A stretch of DNA of 64,000 nucleotides from CBDCVA01 sp965222935 [NCBI: Candidatus Latescibacterota bacterium] (GTDB lineage: Bacteria; Latescibacterota; CBDCVA01). The notes under the pieces were generated by a model that was not told the DNA's origin, made no database searches, and saw only the letters and a list, made by a program, of their open reading frames with translations. Positions within the stretch are counted from its first letter, which is position 1, and the number at the start of each line of letters is the position of its first letter. Made by a program: the position numbers and the translations under genes. Below, one piece after another: positions 50,428 to 59,551 of the stretch. The DNA lies in assembly GCA_965222935.1 (NCBI GenBank), contig CBDCVA010000002.1:2232001-2296000 (forward strand). The letters run 5' to 3'.

Positions 50428-51672
50428 TCAGGCCGCATCCTGGTTCCGCACCCAGCCCATGACGTTGGCGGCCGGCCGGCCGTGGGTCAACTCGTTGGCC
50501 ATGAACCGCAGGTAGGGATCTACGTGGCCGAAGAACATCTTGTAGCCTTGGCAGAGATAGTTCAGCCCATCCTCCCCGTCGGGGGTACGGGTGAACCGGT
50601 ACTTGGGACAACCCCCGTTGCAGGCAAATCGGTAGTCGCACTCCCGGCAGTATTTCGGCAGCGTATCCCGCTTGTCCAGACCGAACCGCTCCTGCTCCGG
50701 ACTGGCCACCATGTCCCGAATGGTGTGACCCCGGACGTTGCCAAGGTGGTACGTCGGATAGACGAAGTGATCGCAGGAGTACAGATCGCCGTTATGCTCT
50801 ATGATGAGGGCCTTGCCGCAGGTTTCCTCAAAAATGCAGAGGCCGGGCTTCAGCCCCATCCAGGATGCCAGGGCGACGTCAAACATCTGCACGAAGGTGC
50901 TCCCCACGTCGTCCCGAACCCACTCGTCGAAGACGGCGCAGAGAAATCTGCCGTATTGGACGGGCCCCACCGACCATTTGGAGACCTCGGTGCTGCCCTC
51001 GAACCGTGGCCCGACGAGTTGTAGCAAGTCCTCGGAGGGCCGCAGGGCAATCCGTTCCACGATGGGGATGAACTGCAGAAAGCGGCTGCCGATTTCCTTG
51101 AGAAAGCGGTAGACCTTCAAAGGATGGGCGGCGTTGCGAGATTGAAGCACCGTCAGCGTGTTGAACTCGACGCCATGCTTTTTGAGGATCTTCAGACCCG
51201 CTAAGACCCTGTCAAAAGTCGGCCCGCCGCCCTTGTCCACGCGATAGCGGTCGTGCATCTCGCGTGGCCCGTCGATGGACAGGCCCACCAGGAAGCGGTT
51301 CTCGGCCAGGAACTCACCCCACGCATCATCCAGCAGGATACCGTTGGTCTGGAAGGCGTTGGTGATGGCCTTGCCGTTGGCGTACTTCGTCTGCAATGCC
51401 ACGGCGCGTCGGAAGAAATCCACCCCCATCAGGGTGGGCTCACCCCCCTGCCAGGCGAATTGAACTTCCGGTACGTCCTGGGCCTCGATGTACTGGGACA
51501 CGTAGAGTTCAAGGATTTCATCGTCCATTCGCCAGTTCCCGCCGGCCTGCGGAAAGAGCTTCTCCTTCTCCAGATAGAAGCAGTATTTGCAGTCCAGATT
51601 GCAGAGCGGGCCGGAAGGCTTCGCCATCACATGGCAGGCGGCGGGATGCAGGTGGGTTTTAGCATCGGCCAT
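50428..51672 (-). CDS. Anaerobic sulfatase-maturating enzyme (radical SAM/SPASM)
   Basis: Converts an active-site Cys or Ser of sulfatases to formylglycine using S-adenosylmethionine radicals. The 414-residue protein has the radical-SAM motif CNLDCKYCFYLEK and the SAM-binding AWQGGEPTLMG. The C-terminal SPASM clusters are rich in Cys: ETCGKALIIEHNGDLYSCDH and YCRECDYRFACNGGCPKYRF. The catalytic Asp lies in LSIDGPREMHD. It sits just upstream of a sulfatase (31 bases) on the same strand, which is the expected partner. The enzyme is oxygen-sensitive, so it implies micro-oxic or anoxic expression. Confidence 0.93.
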   Translation of the reverse strand: MADAKTHLHPAACHVMAKPSGPLCNLDCKYCFYLEKEKLFPQAGGNWRMDDEILELYVSQYIEAQDVPEVQFAWQGGEPTLMGVDFFRRAVALQTKYANGKAITNAFQTNGILLDDAWGEFLAENRFLVGLSIDGPREMHDRYRVDKGGGPTFDRVLAGLKILKKHGVEFNTLTVLQSRNAAHPLKVYRFLKEIGSRFLQFIPIVERIALRPSEDLLQLVGPRFEGSTEVSKWSVGPVQYGRFLCAVFDEWVRDDVGSTFVQMFDVALASWMGLKPGLCIFEETCGKALIIEHNGDLYSCDHFVYPTYHLGNVRGHTIRDMVASPEQERFGLDKRDTLPKYCRECDYRFACNGGCPKYRFTRTPDGEDGLNYLCQGYKMFFGHVDPYLRFMANELTHGRPAANVMGWVRNQDAA

Positions 51673-51702
51673 GGTGCGAGAACTCCCTCCAGGGCGATAA
51701 GG

Positions 51703-53070
51703 TCAAGACGTCCCGATCCCCAGGTACTGGCGCGCGGAGTGGAATTCGGGGTCGGGGGAGAGGCTGGTAGGGTCCACGACTACGGCTGACTCGGTGGGCA
51801 CGATGGGGCCGGCGAGGATGGGATCGTCGGTCTCGCGTTGCCAGCGGTCGAGGCGGGCGCGCATCTCGTCTAGGGTGTCGTTAAAGCGGGGAACTCCGGC
51901 GAGGTTGTGGGCTTCGTGGGGGTCGAAGACGAGGTCATAGAGCTGCTCCCGGGCGAGCTCGTACTGGGGCCAGCCGCTCTGGACCCAGAGGTCCTTGGTA
52001 AGGCTGGGGCCGCAGTTGGCCGGGACGGTGCGGTCGAGATCGCTGAAGCGGCGGATGTATTTCCAGCGGCGGGTGCGAACGGCTCGAGTGGGCTCGTAGC
52101 AGGCGTTGTAATTGAGCTCGGCGAAGAGATCGTCGCGGACCTGGGCGGCCTCGCCGCGGACTAGCGGCATGAGGGAGCGACCCTGGAGCCAGGCGGGTGG
52201 TTCCAGCGCCAGAAGCTTGCAGAGGGTGGGGAACAGATCGATCTGGCTGACCAGGGCGTCGAGCACCTGCCCGCCCTCGAAGCCGCCGGGACCGCGTACG
52301 ACGAGCATGACGCCGATGCCTGCGTCGACGAGATTGCACTTCATGGCGGGGAAGCAGATGCCGTGGTCGGTGGTGCAGATGACCAGGGTGTCGTTGCGGA
52401 GGCCGTTGGCGTCGAGGGCATCCAAGATGCGGCCGATCCGGCGGTCGAGGGCGCGGACGGAATCGATGTAGGCGGCCATGTCTTCGCGGGTTTCCGGAGT
52501 GTCAGGGAAGGGCGCCGCCGGCCGTATGTAGCGTGGGTCGGTCCCTCGCTCGCCATCAGGCAAGCCGTGGAAGCCCCTGCCAAGGCGGTGGGCCTCCCTG
52601 AAGCCGACATCGAGGAAGAAGGGGCGGCGATGGCGCTCGGCGAGGAAGGTGGCCGCGAGGTCCTCGAAGACATCGTTGCCCGTGGTTAGATGGCCGTGCC
52701 CCGGGGGCGGAAGTGTGGGCAGGATGCGGTCGTAACCGCCCACATTCTCGTCAGCGACGACGTGCTGGATGCCGGCGCGGATGGTCTGGTAGCCCGCGTT
52801 TCGCAGCACGTGGGGAAGGAGATGAGCAGGCTCGGGGAGCGTCCAGCCGAGATTGACCAAGCCCATCATGCGGCAGCTATGCGGCCACTGCCCCGTCAAA
52901 AGGGAGGCGCGGCTGGGCGAGCAGGTGGGGTTGGCGCAGTACGCCTGGCGGAACAGCACGCCTTCCTCAGCGAGTCGCTGGATGTTCGGCGTCGGGATGG
53001 CGTACCCGTAAGGTTGCACATATCGCCCCGAATCGTGGGAGTTGAGGAACACGATGTTCGGTCTGTTCAT
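51703..53070 (-). CDS. Type I sulfatase (Cys-type, CxPxR)
   Basis: Hydrolyses sulfate esters, probably of a glycan. The 455-residue protein begins RPNIVFLNSHDSGRYVQ; the usual DDQ/DD metal site is altered to SHDS. The maturation motif is ANPTCSPSRASLLTGQ, in which Cys52 would become formylglycine. Other features are DTLVICTTDHG with the second metal site, and RRWKYI with a later YDLVFDPHEAHNL. No signal peptide is evident, so it may be cytoplasmic or exported by another route. It is co-located with its maturase. Confidence 0.92.
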   Translation of the reverse strand: MNRPNIVFLNSHDSGRYVQPYGYAIPTPNIQRLAEEGVLFRQAYCANPTCSPSRASLLTGQWPHSCRMMGLVNLGWTLPEPAHLLPHVLRNAGYQTIRAGIQHVVADENVGGYDRILPTLPPPGHGHLTTGNDVFEDLAATFLAERHRRPFFLDVGFREAHRLGRGFHGLPDGERGTDPRYIRPAAPFPDTPETREDMAAYIDSVRALDRRIGRILDALDANGLRNDTLVICTTDHGICFPAMKCNLVDAGIGVMLVVRGPGGFEGGQVLDALVSQIDLFPTLCKLLALEPPAWLQGRSLMPLVRGEAAQVRDDLFAELNYNACYEPTRAVRTRRWKYIRRFSDLDRTVPANCGPSLTKDLWVQSGWPQYELAREQLYDLVFDPHEAHNLAGVPRFNDTLDEMRARLDRWQRETDDPILAGPIVPTESAVVVDPTSLSPDPEFHSARQYLGIGTS

Positions 53071-53430
53071 GACCCCGCTTCCCTCGGTCCGAGCTCACGC
53101 ACTGATCGAGATTTCTTGATCGCCGCCGCGGCGGGTTGGTGACCTGCTCTCAGCGGCTGTACTACTCTCTATGTTAGCCCCAGGGTACCACTCGACAGAT
53201 GGACGGTCATCGCCTTGGAGCCCGATGGACCACCGGGGACAGCTTCCGGAGCTGGTGGCCTGTAGCCCGATGAGCTTTGGGTCCGGAACTAATGATACTA
53301 CCGGCCCTATCGCTCGGTCAATACCTTTCCGTCCAGCAGCGTCTCGAACATCTCCCGGGCTGAGGAGTTGGTCCCTGAGCTTCCGAGTGACCTGGTAGAC
53401 ACGTCATGTATGGATTTCTCCGATGGGCGA
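53071..53430. other. 360-base gap with no convincing gene
   Basis: Between the sulfatase start and the end of the downstream propeller gene on the same strand. On the minus strand a short open stretch reads SAREMFETLLDGKVLTER-stop, which looks like the end of a protein, but it has no start and no recognised family. Otherwise I see nothing. Confidence 0.4.
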
Positions 53431-54516
53431 TCACAGCTTGAGTTTTGCTAAGAAAATATCAGCTCGATAGGCGTGGCATTTCTCAGGATGAGGCGACTGA
53501 TAGGCATCCCCGTGTTGATGCGATGAGTAATAAACCATGTAAACAGCGTCGCCGGCAGCGAGAAATCCCGGGTAGGAGAGGTCATAATGACCTGGCTCAG
53601 GCAGCACCGCCATACGAGTGAAGTTGTCGATTCTGGGGTCGTACCTCCATATTGCCGTGGCGTTCACGCCTTTGCCAAATCCGTGATAACGTCCTGCAGC
53701 GTAAATAGTGCCGCTAACCTCGATCATCGCTGGACCAGCTATCCGATCTATCAGTTGCGTGTAGCGCCATTCTTTGTAAGGCGGTTTGGCGCGGTAAAAA
53801 CTATCCGGACGGCTGATCGCCCACAGTTCACCGTTCGATACGAAGAGAATCTCCGTCTCCGTATGCCCACCTCCTTCAACGATCGTGCTCACCTTATTCC
53901 ACTCAACACCGTCAGGAGAACGAAGCAGGTCGACGAGGCGCCGCTCCTCGGGTCCGCCTCCGTGATACCACCCGGCATCGCGAACCTCAATTCCTTCTGC
54001 GTTGAACCAGTCGCTTGCAGCGTAGATCTCACCGTCATGAATCTTAGGACGCCAGAAGTTGTGATACGGCTCGTACACCCGTCGCGGCTCAGACCAACGC
54101 TTCCCGTCTCCAGTGACAGTGACTCGAGTCTCAACGTATCCGGTCTTTTGCTCCGTTTTCTCACCCTTGGTAAAGCGCTCGACGTATCCGCTTTCTCTTG
54201 TCTCAGGGTAGTCATAGTACATGTAATACATGATCAGCCGGTCCGGTAAAGCCACCAGCTTGATATCACGTGCCTGATACGCGGTTTCCAACACCTTCTC
54301 CCACTGCTTCAGATCGGACGAACGCAGCACGATCCCTACATGATCTTCGATGAGGTGATGTGATCCAGAGGAAAACGCAACATAGTACCGGTCGTTCCAC
54401 TCGGCGATGTCGGGGGCGATATCGTGTCTATCGTCGGAGTGAATGCATTCCACATTCTCTATGACACTTGTATCGCCTCTGTCTACATCTGCCCGCAAAC
54501 TGTCCCTGGGCGGCAT
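53431..54516 (-). CDS. Sialidase/GH43-fold beta-propeller protein
   Basis: A 361-residue protein with repeated strand motifs: RHDIAPDIAEWNDRYYVAFS, GIVLRSSDLKQWEKV, VTVTGDGKRWSEPRR and LLRSPDGVEWNKVS. These are Asp-box-like or glycosidase-like blades. No catalytic set can be named with certainty, so it is a candidate glycoside hydrolase or carbohydrate-binding propeller. There is no signal peptide. The ATG at 54516 has GGGAGG upstream. It lies in a sulfatase cluster, which supports a role in sulfated glycan degradation. Confidence 0.7.
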   Translation of the reverse strand: MPPRDSLRADVDRGDTSVIENVECIHSDDRHDIAPDIAEWNDRYYVAFSSGSHHLIEDHVGIVLRSSDLKQWEKVLETAYQARDIKLVALPDRLIMYYMYYDYPETRESGYVERFTKGEKTEQKTGYVETRVTVTGDGKRWSEPRRVYEPYHNFWRPKIHDGEIYAASDWFNAEGIEVRDAGWYHGGGPEERRLVDLLRSPDGVEWNKVSTIVEGGGHTETEILFVSNGELWAISRPDSFYRAKPPYKEWRYTQLIDRIAGPAMIEVSGTIYAAGRYHGFGKGVNATAIWRYDPRIDNFTRMAVLPEPGHYDLSYPGFLAAGDAVYMVYYSSHQHGDAYQSPHPEKCHAYRADIFLAKLKL

Positions 54517-54778
54517 CGCTACATCCTCCCTTCAGATGGATAGGGCATATACCCCGCATTTAAGTTCCGCAATCCACTCACCCATGAGTCCTTATCGCCA
54601 GCTTGTGCTTGCCTATGATCTGCTCGTCGCCGTGACATTGTCTCTCACCCTCATACCTCCTCCCTCTAGCCCAACTCGTCAGCCGACTGACATAACGAGT
54701 GGACCGGTTCTTAGGGGGGCAGGTCTGTTGTTATGCCATAGTGCCTCTCTGCCCAGCGGGTGGATTGAACCCTGGTCT

Positions 54779-55960
54779 TCAGTGCGTCGGCTGGACGCCT
54801 TTGCGCTCCGCTCTCTCATCCAACCGGGGTTTCAGGTCGAGTGCGAGCTTTCTAAAGTCGCGGACGCGATGGAGGGTGATCAAGTTTGTGTCGTGCTGGT
54901 TCCTGCCGCCCTGCGAGGTACGAGCGAGCACCAGCAGATCGTCACCCACGATCAGTTGCGAGGCGTAGCTGAAGGAATGGCAGGGGTGTTGATCCATCGC
55001 CACACATCCCGCCTGGAGCCAGTTCAGCGCGTCGATGCTGTACATGAGCATCAGGATACGCCGCTCGTTGCCCGGCGGCCCCTGGAATCCGATGGCGCGC
55101 AGCGGCTCGCGATTCTGCCACGTGTCGGTTGGGATCGTAACCGTGGTCCAGAACAGATCGCTTCGTCGGTCGTAGACGACATGGAATTTGCACTGTGCGC
55201 CGGGCATCGGATAGAACTGTAGGAAACGGTACCGCATCTCATTTCCTACCTCCTCCAGCTTGCATACCGCAGCCAGTCCTGCTGTCGAGTGCCCGTCGAT
55301 AATGGTCCGTAACAGCACCCGCATCTCGCCCCGTACGTCGATGACATTACCTTCGAGCCAACTATCGTGCGGCACCTTGTCCTCATGACTCGGCGGATAC
55401 TTGCGCTGAGTCAATCCATCCGGCACGCCGGGAAAGCCGATCTGGTTCGACATGCGCCACGACGCGGGATCTAAGAGATTCCCGGAAAGATCGCCCACCA
55501 CGACCAGCGATTTCCAATCCGTGCGCGGCCCCTTGCAAGTCTCAAAGGCGCGATAGACAAAATCCCTGCGTAGTAGCACACTCGTTGGTGCACAGTGGTA
55601 GCGGCCCTCGAACAGGTTGACCATCTCCGACCAGTTTTCTCCGCCATCCCTCGAACGGGCGATGCAGATATCCCGGCTTGCGCGCCGATTTCCGATGACG
55701 TACAGGTCGTCGCGGTACACGAAGAGCGACGGCCAGATGAAGTCGAGCGCTGCGGTCTTTCGCCAGGTTTCGCCGTCGTCATCGCTGACCAGCACCGCCA
55801 TCTGATCGGGAATCTGCTCCTTCAACGGCGCCTGACGGAACCACTCGTAGCTGGCGACCAGACGACCGGACGCAAGCCGAGCGAGGGACGGTGACCCGGT
55901 GTAGACGTTCTCGGGATCGGGCGATTGAGCCAGAACCAGGTGCTCCTGGGTGAGTATCAT
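54779..55960 (-). CDS. Exo-alpha-sialidase-like (BNR/Asp-box) propeller protein
   Basis: A 393-residue protein with clear Asp-box repeats: VSDDDGETWRK near residue 65 and SRDGGENWSEM near 105. GSPSLARLASGRLVASYEWF at the start is the typical first blade of sialidase-like proteins, holding Arg residues that could bind a carboxylate. The ATG at 55960 with AGGAGGTG is chosen and an upstream open frame lacks support. It may hydrolyse or bind glycans. Another propeller gene follows on the same strand after a 262-base gap. Confidence 0.72.
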   Translation of the reverse strand: MILTQEHLVLAQSPDPENVYTGSPSLARLASGRLVASYEWFRQAPLKEQIPDQMAVLVSDDDGETWRKTAALDFIWPSLFVYRDDLYVIGNRRASRDICIARSRDGGENWSEMVNLFEGRYHCAPTSVLLRRDFVYRAFETCKGPRTDWKSLVVVGDLSGNLLDPASWRMSNQIGFPGVPDGLTQRKYPPSHEDKVPHDSWLEGNVIDVRGEMRVLLRTIIDGHSTAGLAAVCKLEEVGNEMRYRFLQFYPMPGAQCKFHVVYDRRSDLFWTTVTIPTDTWQNREPLRAIGFQGPPGNERRILMLMYSIDALNWLQAGCVAMDQHPCHSFSYASQLIVGDDLLVLARTSQGGRNQHDTNLITLHRVRDFRKLALDLKPRLDERAERKGVQPTH

Positions 55961-56457
55961 CCGGCGTACACCTCCTGCCTCTGTAGAGGGCGAGATGCGG
56001 CGCGGCTCGTACGCTTCCGCTGGGCTTCCTGTTGGCATCCGCGGCTTACTGCCACTGCCCCGAAATCGATGATGCCGGCACTTTGAATGCGAGACCTGCA
56101 TGGCCCGCCCCGGTGGCTGTACCATGTCTAATGTTAGTCTTTGCGCTGCATCTGGCAATGTCCGTTCGGGCGACGGGCTTTGATCTTGAGGGCAGCATGG
56201 GATCTGTGTGGCCAGAATTCATGCGGTGGCCGGCTCCGAGATGGGGAGATAGATCAAGTTCACCGTTTGAGTCTCTCCGAAGCGGGTCTGGACATTCAGG
56301 ATTGACTGCCCTGGGCGAAGCCGACTAGTTTGGAAGAGTCGGCGCCGGCCTGCCACGCGTGACGCTGAGGTAGTCTTTGTCTTGGGGGCATGGGACGGCC
56401 CATCAAGCGGCGGCGTCGCTAGTGGGGGACACGCGTTCCGCGAAGTCAGGAGGGCAG
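55961..56457. other. 497-base divergent intergenic region
   Basis: Between the propeller gene (minus) and a sulfatase gene (plus). It probably holds promoters for both, but no box pair is good enough to name. I see no coding sequence that I trust. Confidence 0.5.
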
Positions 56458-57768
56458 ATGAGCGAGCGGCCTAACATCCTTCTCATAGTCACCGATCAGC
56501 AGTCGCTCAGGGCCATGAGCGCCTACGGAAACCCGCACATCCATACGCCACATATGGACGCTATCGCCGCGAACGGCGTTCGGTTCGAGAAGTCATACTG
56601 TACCTCGCCCGTTTGTGGACCTGCGCGCAGCAGCCTTGTCACGGGTCGCATGCCGCACGAGATCGGGGTCAACCTGCTCGGCGAAGCCGTGAGCCCGTCC
56701 GTCCCCAACTTGGGGGAGATGTTACGCGCAGGGGGGTATGAGACCGCCTGGGCGGGGAAGTGGCATCTCGCCGCGAGCTATCCTCAGCGCACCGACGGCA
56801 TCATCCCGGGGTTTGAACTCCTTCGGGCGATGGGCGAAATCGACTTCAGGCTGGGGGCGGAAGCGGATAAGCCGTACGCGGACGCGGCCATCGATTTCCT
56901 GAGGGGGAAGCATCAACGGCCCTTCCTGCTCGTGGTCTCCCTCCACAATCCTCACGACATCTGCTGGTGGGTCCGCGAAGAGCCGGTGAGGCATTCGGAC
57001 CTGGACGACCTCCCTCCGCTGCCCCCGAACTTCGCCGTGGACCTCGACGAACCGGAATTCGTCAAAGTGTGCCGAGCGCGGGACCACTATGGCCCGGAGA
57101 TCCTCTACACCGAAAACTGGGACGAGGCGCAGTGGCGGGCCTATCTCAACGCCTACTACCGACTGACGGAACGGGTTGACGCCGAGGTCGGCCGCATCTT
57201 GGCAGCGCTTCGGGACGAAGGACTGGAAGATGACACGGTGATCGTCTTCACCAGCGATCACGGCGAAGGCATGGCAGCGCATCGCTGGGTCGTCAAGCTC
57301 ATGCTGTACGAAGAGATCGTCACCGTTCCGTTGGTGGTCAGTTGGAAGGGCGTTACACCGGCCAACGGGGTGGATAGGGAGCATCTCGTGTCAGGGACCG
57401 ATGTCGTTCCGACCCTCTGCGACTACGCTGGCGTCCGAGCGCCCGATGACGTGACGGGGATCAGTCTACGACCGCTGATCGAGGACCCGGCGGCGGCTGG
57501 GCGGGAGTGTGTGGTGACGGAATTGCATCCTGATCCAGAGAAGCCGGCCATGAAAGGGCGGATGCTGCGCACGCGGCGGTTCAAATATGTGGCCTTCTCC
57601 GAAGGTCGAGACCCAGAGATGCTCTTTGACCTGGAGATCGATCCGGGCGAAGTTCGCAACCTGATCCGGGATCCCGGCTACGAGGTGGAGTTGGCGCGGC
57701 ACCGCCGCCTGCTGGACGCATGGATCGTACGCGCCGGGGACGAATTCATCGTGCCCAGCGGTGACTAG
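56458..57768 (+). CDS. Type I sulfatase (Cys-type, CxPxR)
   Basis: A 436-residue sulfatase with the N-terminal metal site SERPNILLIVTDQQSLRAMS and the maturation motif CTSPVCGPARSSLVTGRMPH, in which Cys of CGPAR is converted to formylglycine. GKWHLA and FTSDHGEGMAAH are the other active-site motifs. The C-terminal region has the RTRRFKYVAFSEG blade. The ATG at 56458 follows AGGAGGGC. There is no signal peptide. The nearby anSME could mature it. Confidence 0.93.
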   Translation: MSERPNILLIVTDQQSLRAMSAYGNPHIHTPHMDAIAANGVRFEKSYCTSPVCGPARSSLVTGRMPHEIGVNLLGEAVSPSVPNLGEMLRAGGYETAWAGKWHLAASYPQRTDGIIPGFELLRAMGEIDFRLGAEADKPYADAAIDFLRGKHQRPFLLVVSLHNPHDICWWVREEPVRHSDLDDLPPLPPNFAVDLDEPEFVKVCRARDHYGPEILYTENWDEAQWRAYLNAYYRLTERVDAEVGRILAALRDEGLEDDTVIVFTSDHGEGMAAHRWVVKLMLYEEIVTVPLVVSWKGVTPANGVDREHLVSGTDVVPTLCDYAGVRAPDDVTGISLRPLIEDPAAAGRECVVTELHPDPEKPAMKGRMLRTRRFKYVAFSEGRDPEMLFDLEIDPGEVRNLIRDPGYEVELARHRRLLDAWIVRAGDEFIVPSGD

Positions 57769-57901
57769 CGAGCGGGTTGACCGGTTTGGGGAGTAGGTCA
57801 ACAACGCTGAAATCCTCAGGGCACTTTCCGCTCAATGGGAGTGTGACAGTTTTGTGTCGCCGTAGAGGCCAAGAGGACATGAACGAGCGCCGGGTGAGCC
57901 A

Positions 57902-57935
57902 GAAGAGGAAAAGGCCCGCACCTTCGAGCGGGCCT
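57902..57935 (-). terminator. Intrinsic terminator of tRNA-Phe
   Basis: On the minus strand the perfect eight-base arms AGGCCCGC (57928-57935) and GCGGGCCT (57912-57919) enclose an eight-base loop. They are followed by TTTTCCTCTT. It lies 54 bases after the tRNA 3' end. Confidence 0.85.
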
Positions 57936-57988
57936 CATAAAGCCAAGCGTCCCTTTGGGTTAGGGGAACGCTCTGATCAGATTTAGGT

Positions 57989-58061
<73 letters not shown>

Positions 58062-58099
58062 GATTCCGTTGTCAGAGGAGCTTCCCCGTCGGGGTGCTC

Positions 58100-58128
58100 A
58101 ATCTATGCCCGAGCGGCGAGGCTGTCAA
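58100..58128 (-). promoter_or_regulatory. tRNA-Phe promoter
   Basis: On the minus strand TTGACA (58123-58128), 17 bases and TAGATT (58100-58105), followed by the GC-rich discriminator GAGCACCCCGACGGGG. A GC-rich discriminator is typical of stable-RNA promoters under stringent control. Confidence 0.7.
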
Positions 58129-58265
58129 TCGGATTGGGGGCTGGACAGAGCGGCGACCATAGAGGATATTCTTTTCGATCCTAGCGCGCGTTTGATGACG
58201 ACATTGCGGATCGTCGCGCTGCAAAATCGCCGATGTCACCGTGCCTGGAATGAGGTCACTCCGCC

Positions 58266-59525
58266 ATGAAGATCAAGAGCATCGAACGCATCCCGATCCA
58301 CCTGCCGTTTCACGAGTCCGTCGCCGCCGACATGCTTCGCGCTACCACGCACCACACGACGGTCACGATCACCAAGGTGCGCACCGACGCGGGGCATGTC
58401 GGGCTGGGGGACAGCTTGGGCCACTCGCCGGCTGTGAATGAGTTCGTTGGACGCAGCGTGGCCGAGGCGGCGGTCCAGACGGGCGACGACGGGCTCCAGA
58501 TGGCCCTCCACGACGTGCTGGCCAAGGCGGAGGACGTGCCGCTCTGGCGCCTTCTTGGACGCCAAGTCCGCCACCATGTGCCCTTCGCATACTGGACGAT
58601 TGATCTTGCAGCGCCTCGCTGGGCCGAGCACGTCAAGCGCGCGGCGTCCCTGGGCTACTTGCACTACAAATTCAAAGCCCGGCCGTGGCGCGACATCATC
58701 GCCCAGGTCGAGGCGGTCGAGCAGGTCGCGCCGCCGGGCTTCCGGGTCGCCATCGACTTCAACGCCTCGCTGCGGGAGGCGGGTCGCGCGCTCGAGATTC
58801 TCACGGCGCTCGAACGCTTCGAGGTCGTCGAGCTGTTCGAGTCGCCCATCCCGCAGGGCCAGCTAAGCGGTTTGCGGCGCCTCAAGCGGCATCTCACCCG
58901 TCCCATCGTCTGCCACTTCAGCGGCACGGCTGCGCACGCGAACCCTTGGCCCGGCTTCGGCGGCAACTTCGATCCCCTCGTGGCCGCCGCACAAGGGATC
59001 ATAGACGGCTTCGTCTTAGGCGGAGGGGACATCGTGGAGCTGCGCAACGTCGCGGCGGTCGCGCGCGCGGTGGAGCTCCCCTTCTGGATTCAGACTGTGG
59101 GCACGGGCCTGCGCGCCGCGTGGGTCGCGCACGCGGCGTCGGTGCTGGAGACGGCCACGCTCGCGTCGCTGTGCGCCCACGACCTGTGGGAGGATGATCT
59201 GGTGAAGACGCCGCTGCCGGTGCGCTCCTCGATGGTGCGGGTGCCCGATGGGCCTGGGCTGGGAGTCGAGCTGGATGAGGACACCCTCGAACGCATCCGG
59301 AACCTGCCGACGCCCGAAACTCCCAAGCGCATTCACGTCGTCGTCTACCCCGACGGCAGGCGACACCACTACCCGAACGAGCAGGCGATCCACGACACGT
59401 TCTACCGCGGTGACGAGGTGGGCTACCAGTCGGGGATCGACTACGAGATCCTCGAGGATGACGGCTCGAAAGAATACGACCGCCTCTGGAACCGGGTCCA
59501 GGCGGCACCCGTGTTCGAGAGCTAG
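58266..59525 (+). CDS. Mandelate racemase/muconate lactonizing enzyme family protein with altered metal site
   Basis: A 419-residue enolase-superfamily protein. The KxK motif is present (K135-F-K137), as are the metal ligands D164 (IDFNAS) and E192 (LFESPI). The third ligand position reads PIVCHFSG, so the usual Asp/Glu is replaced (around residues 215-218). A C-terminal extension of about 60 residues (PKRIHVVVYPDGRRHHYPNE onward) is not part of the normal fold. The ATG at 58266 is chosen. It starts a plus-strand cluster with a second dehydratase and two DapA-family aldolases. Confidence 0.85.
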   Translation: MKIKSIERIPIHLPFHESVAADMLRATTHHTTVTITKVRTDAGHVGLGDSLGHSPAVNEFVGRSVAEAAVQTGDDGLQMALHDVLAKAEDVPLWRLLGRQVRHHVPFAYWTIDLAAPRWAEHVKRAASLGYLHYKFKARPWRDIIAQVEAVEQVAPPGFRVAIDFNASLREAGRALEILTALERFEVVELFESPIPQGQLSGLRRLKRHLTRPIVCHFSGTAAHANPWPGFGGNFDPLVAAAQGIIDGFVLGGGDIVELRNVAAVARAVELPFWIQTVGTGLRAAWVAHAASVLETATLASLCAHDLWEDDLVKTPLPVRSSMVRVPDGPGLGVELDEDTLERIRNLPTPETPKRIHVVVYPDGRRHHYPNEQAIHDTFYRGDEVGYQSGIDYEILEDDGSKEYDRLWNRVQAAPVFES

Positions 59526-59551
59526 CGCAGGTCAGCGGAGGGCCAAAGCCC

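Noticed and set aside
53300-53420. Short minus-strand reading SAREMFETLLDGKVLTER-stop
   Set aside because: It looks like the end of a protein, but it has no start, no domain and no identifiable relative, so it is mentioned only under the gap.
56032-56328. 98-codon plus-strand open frame in the divergent gap
   Set aside because: No ribosome-binding site, no recognisable domain and composition unlike the neighbours.
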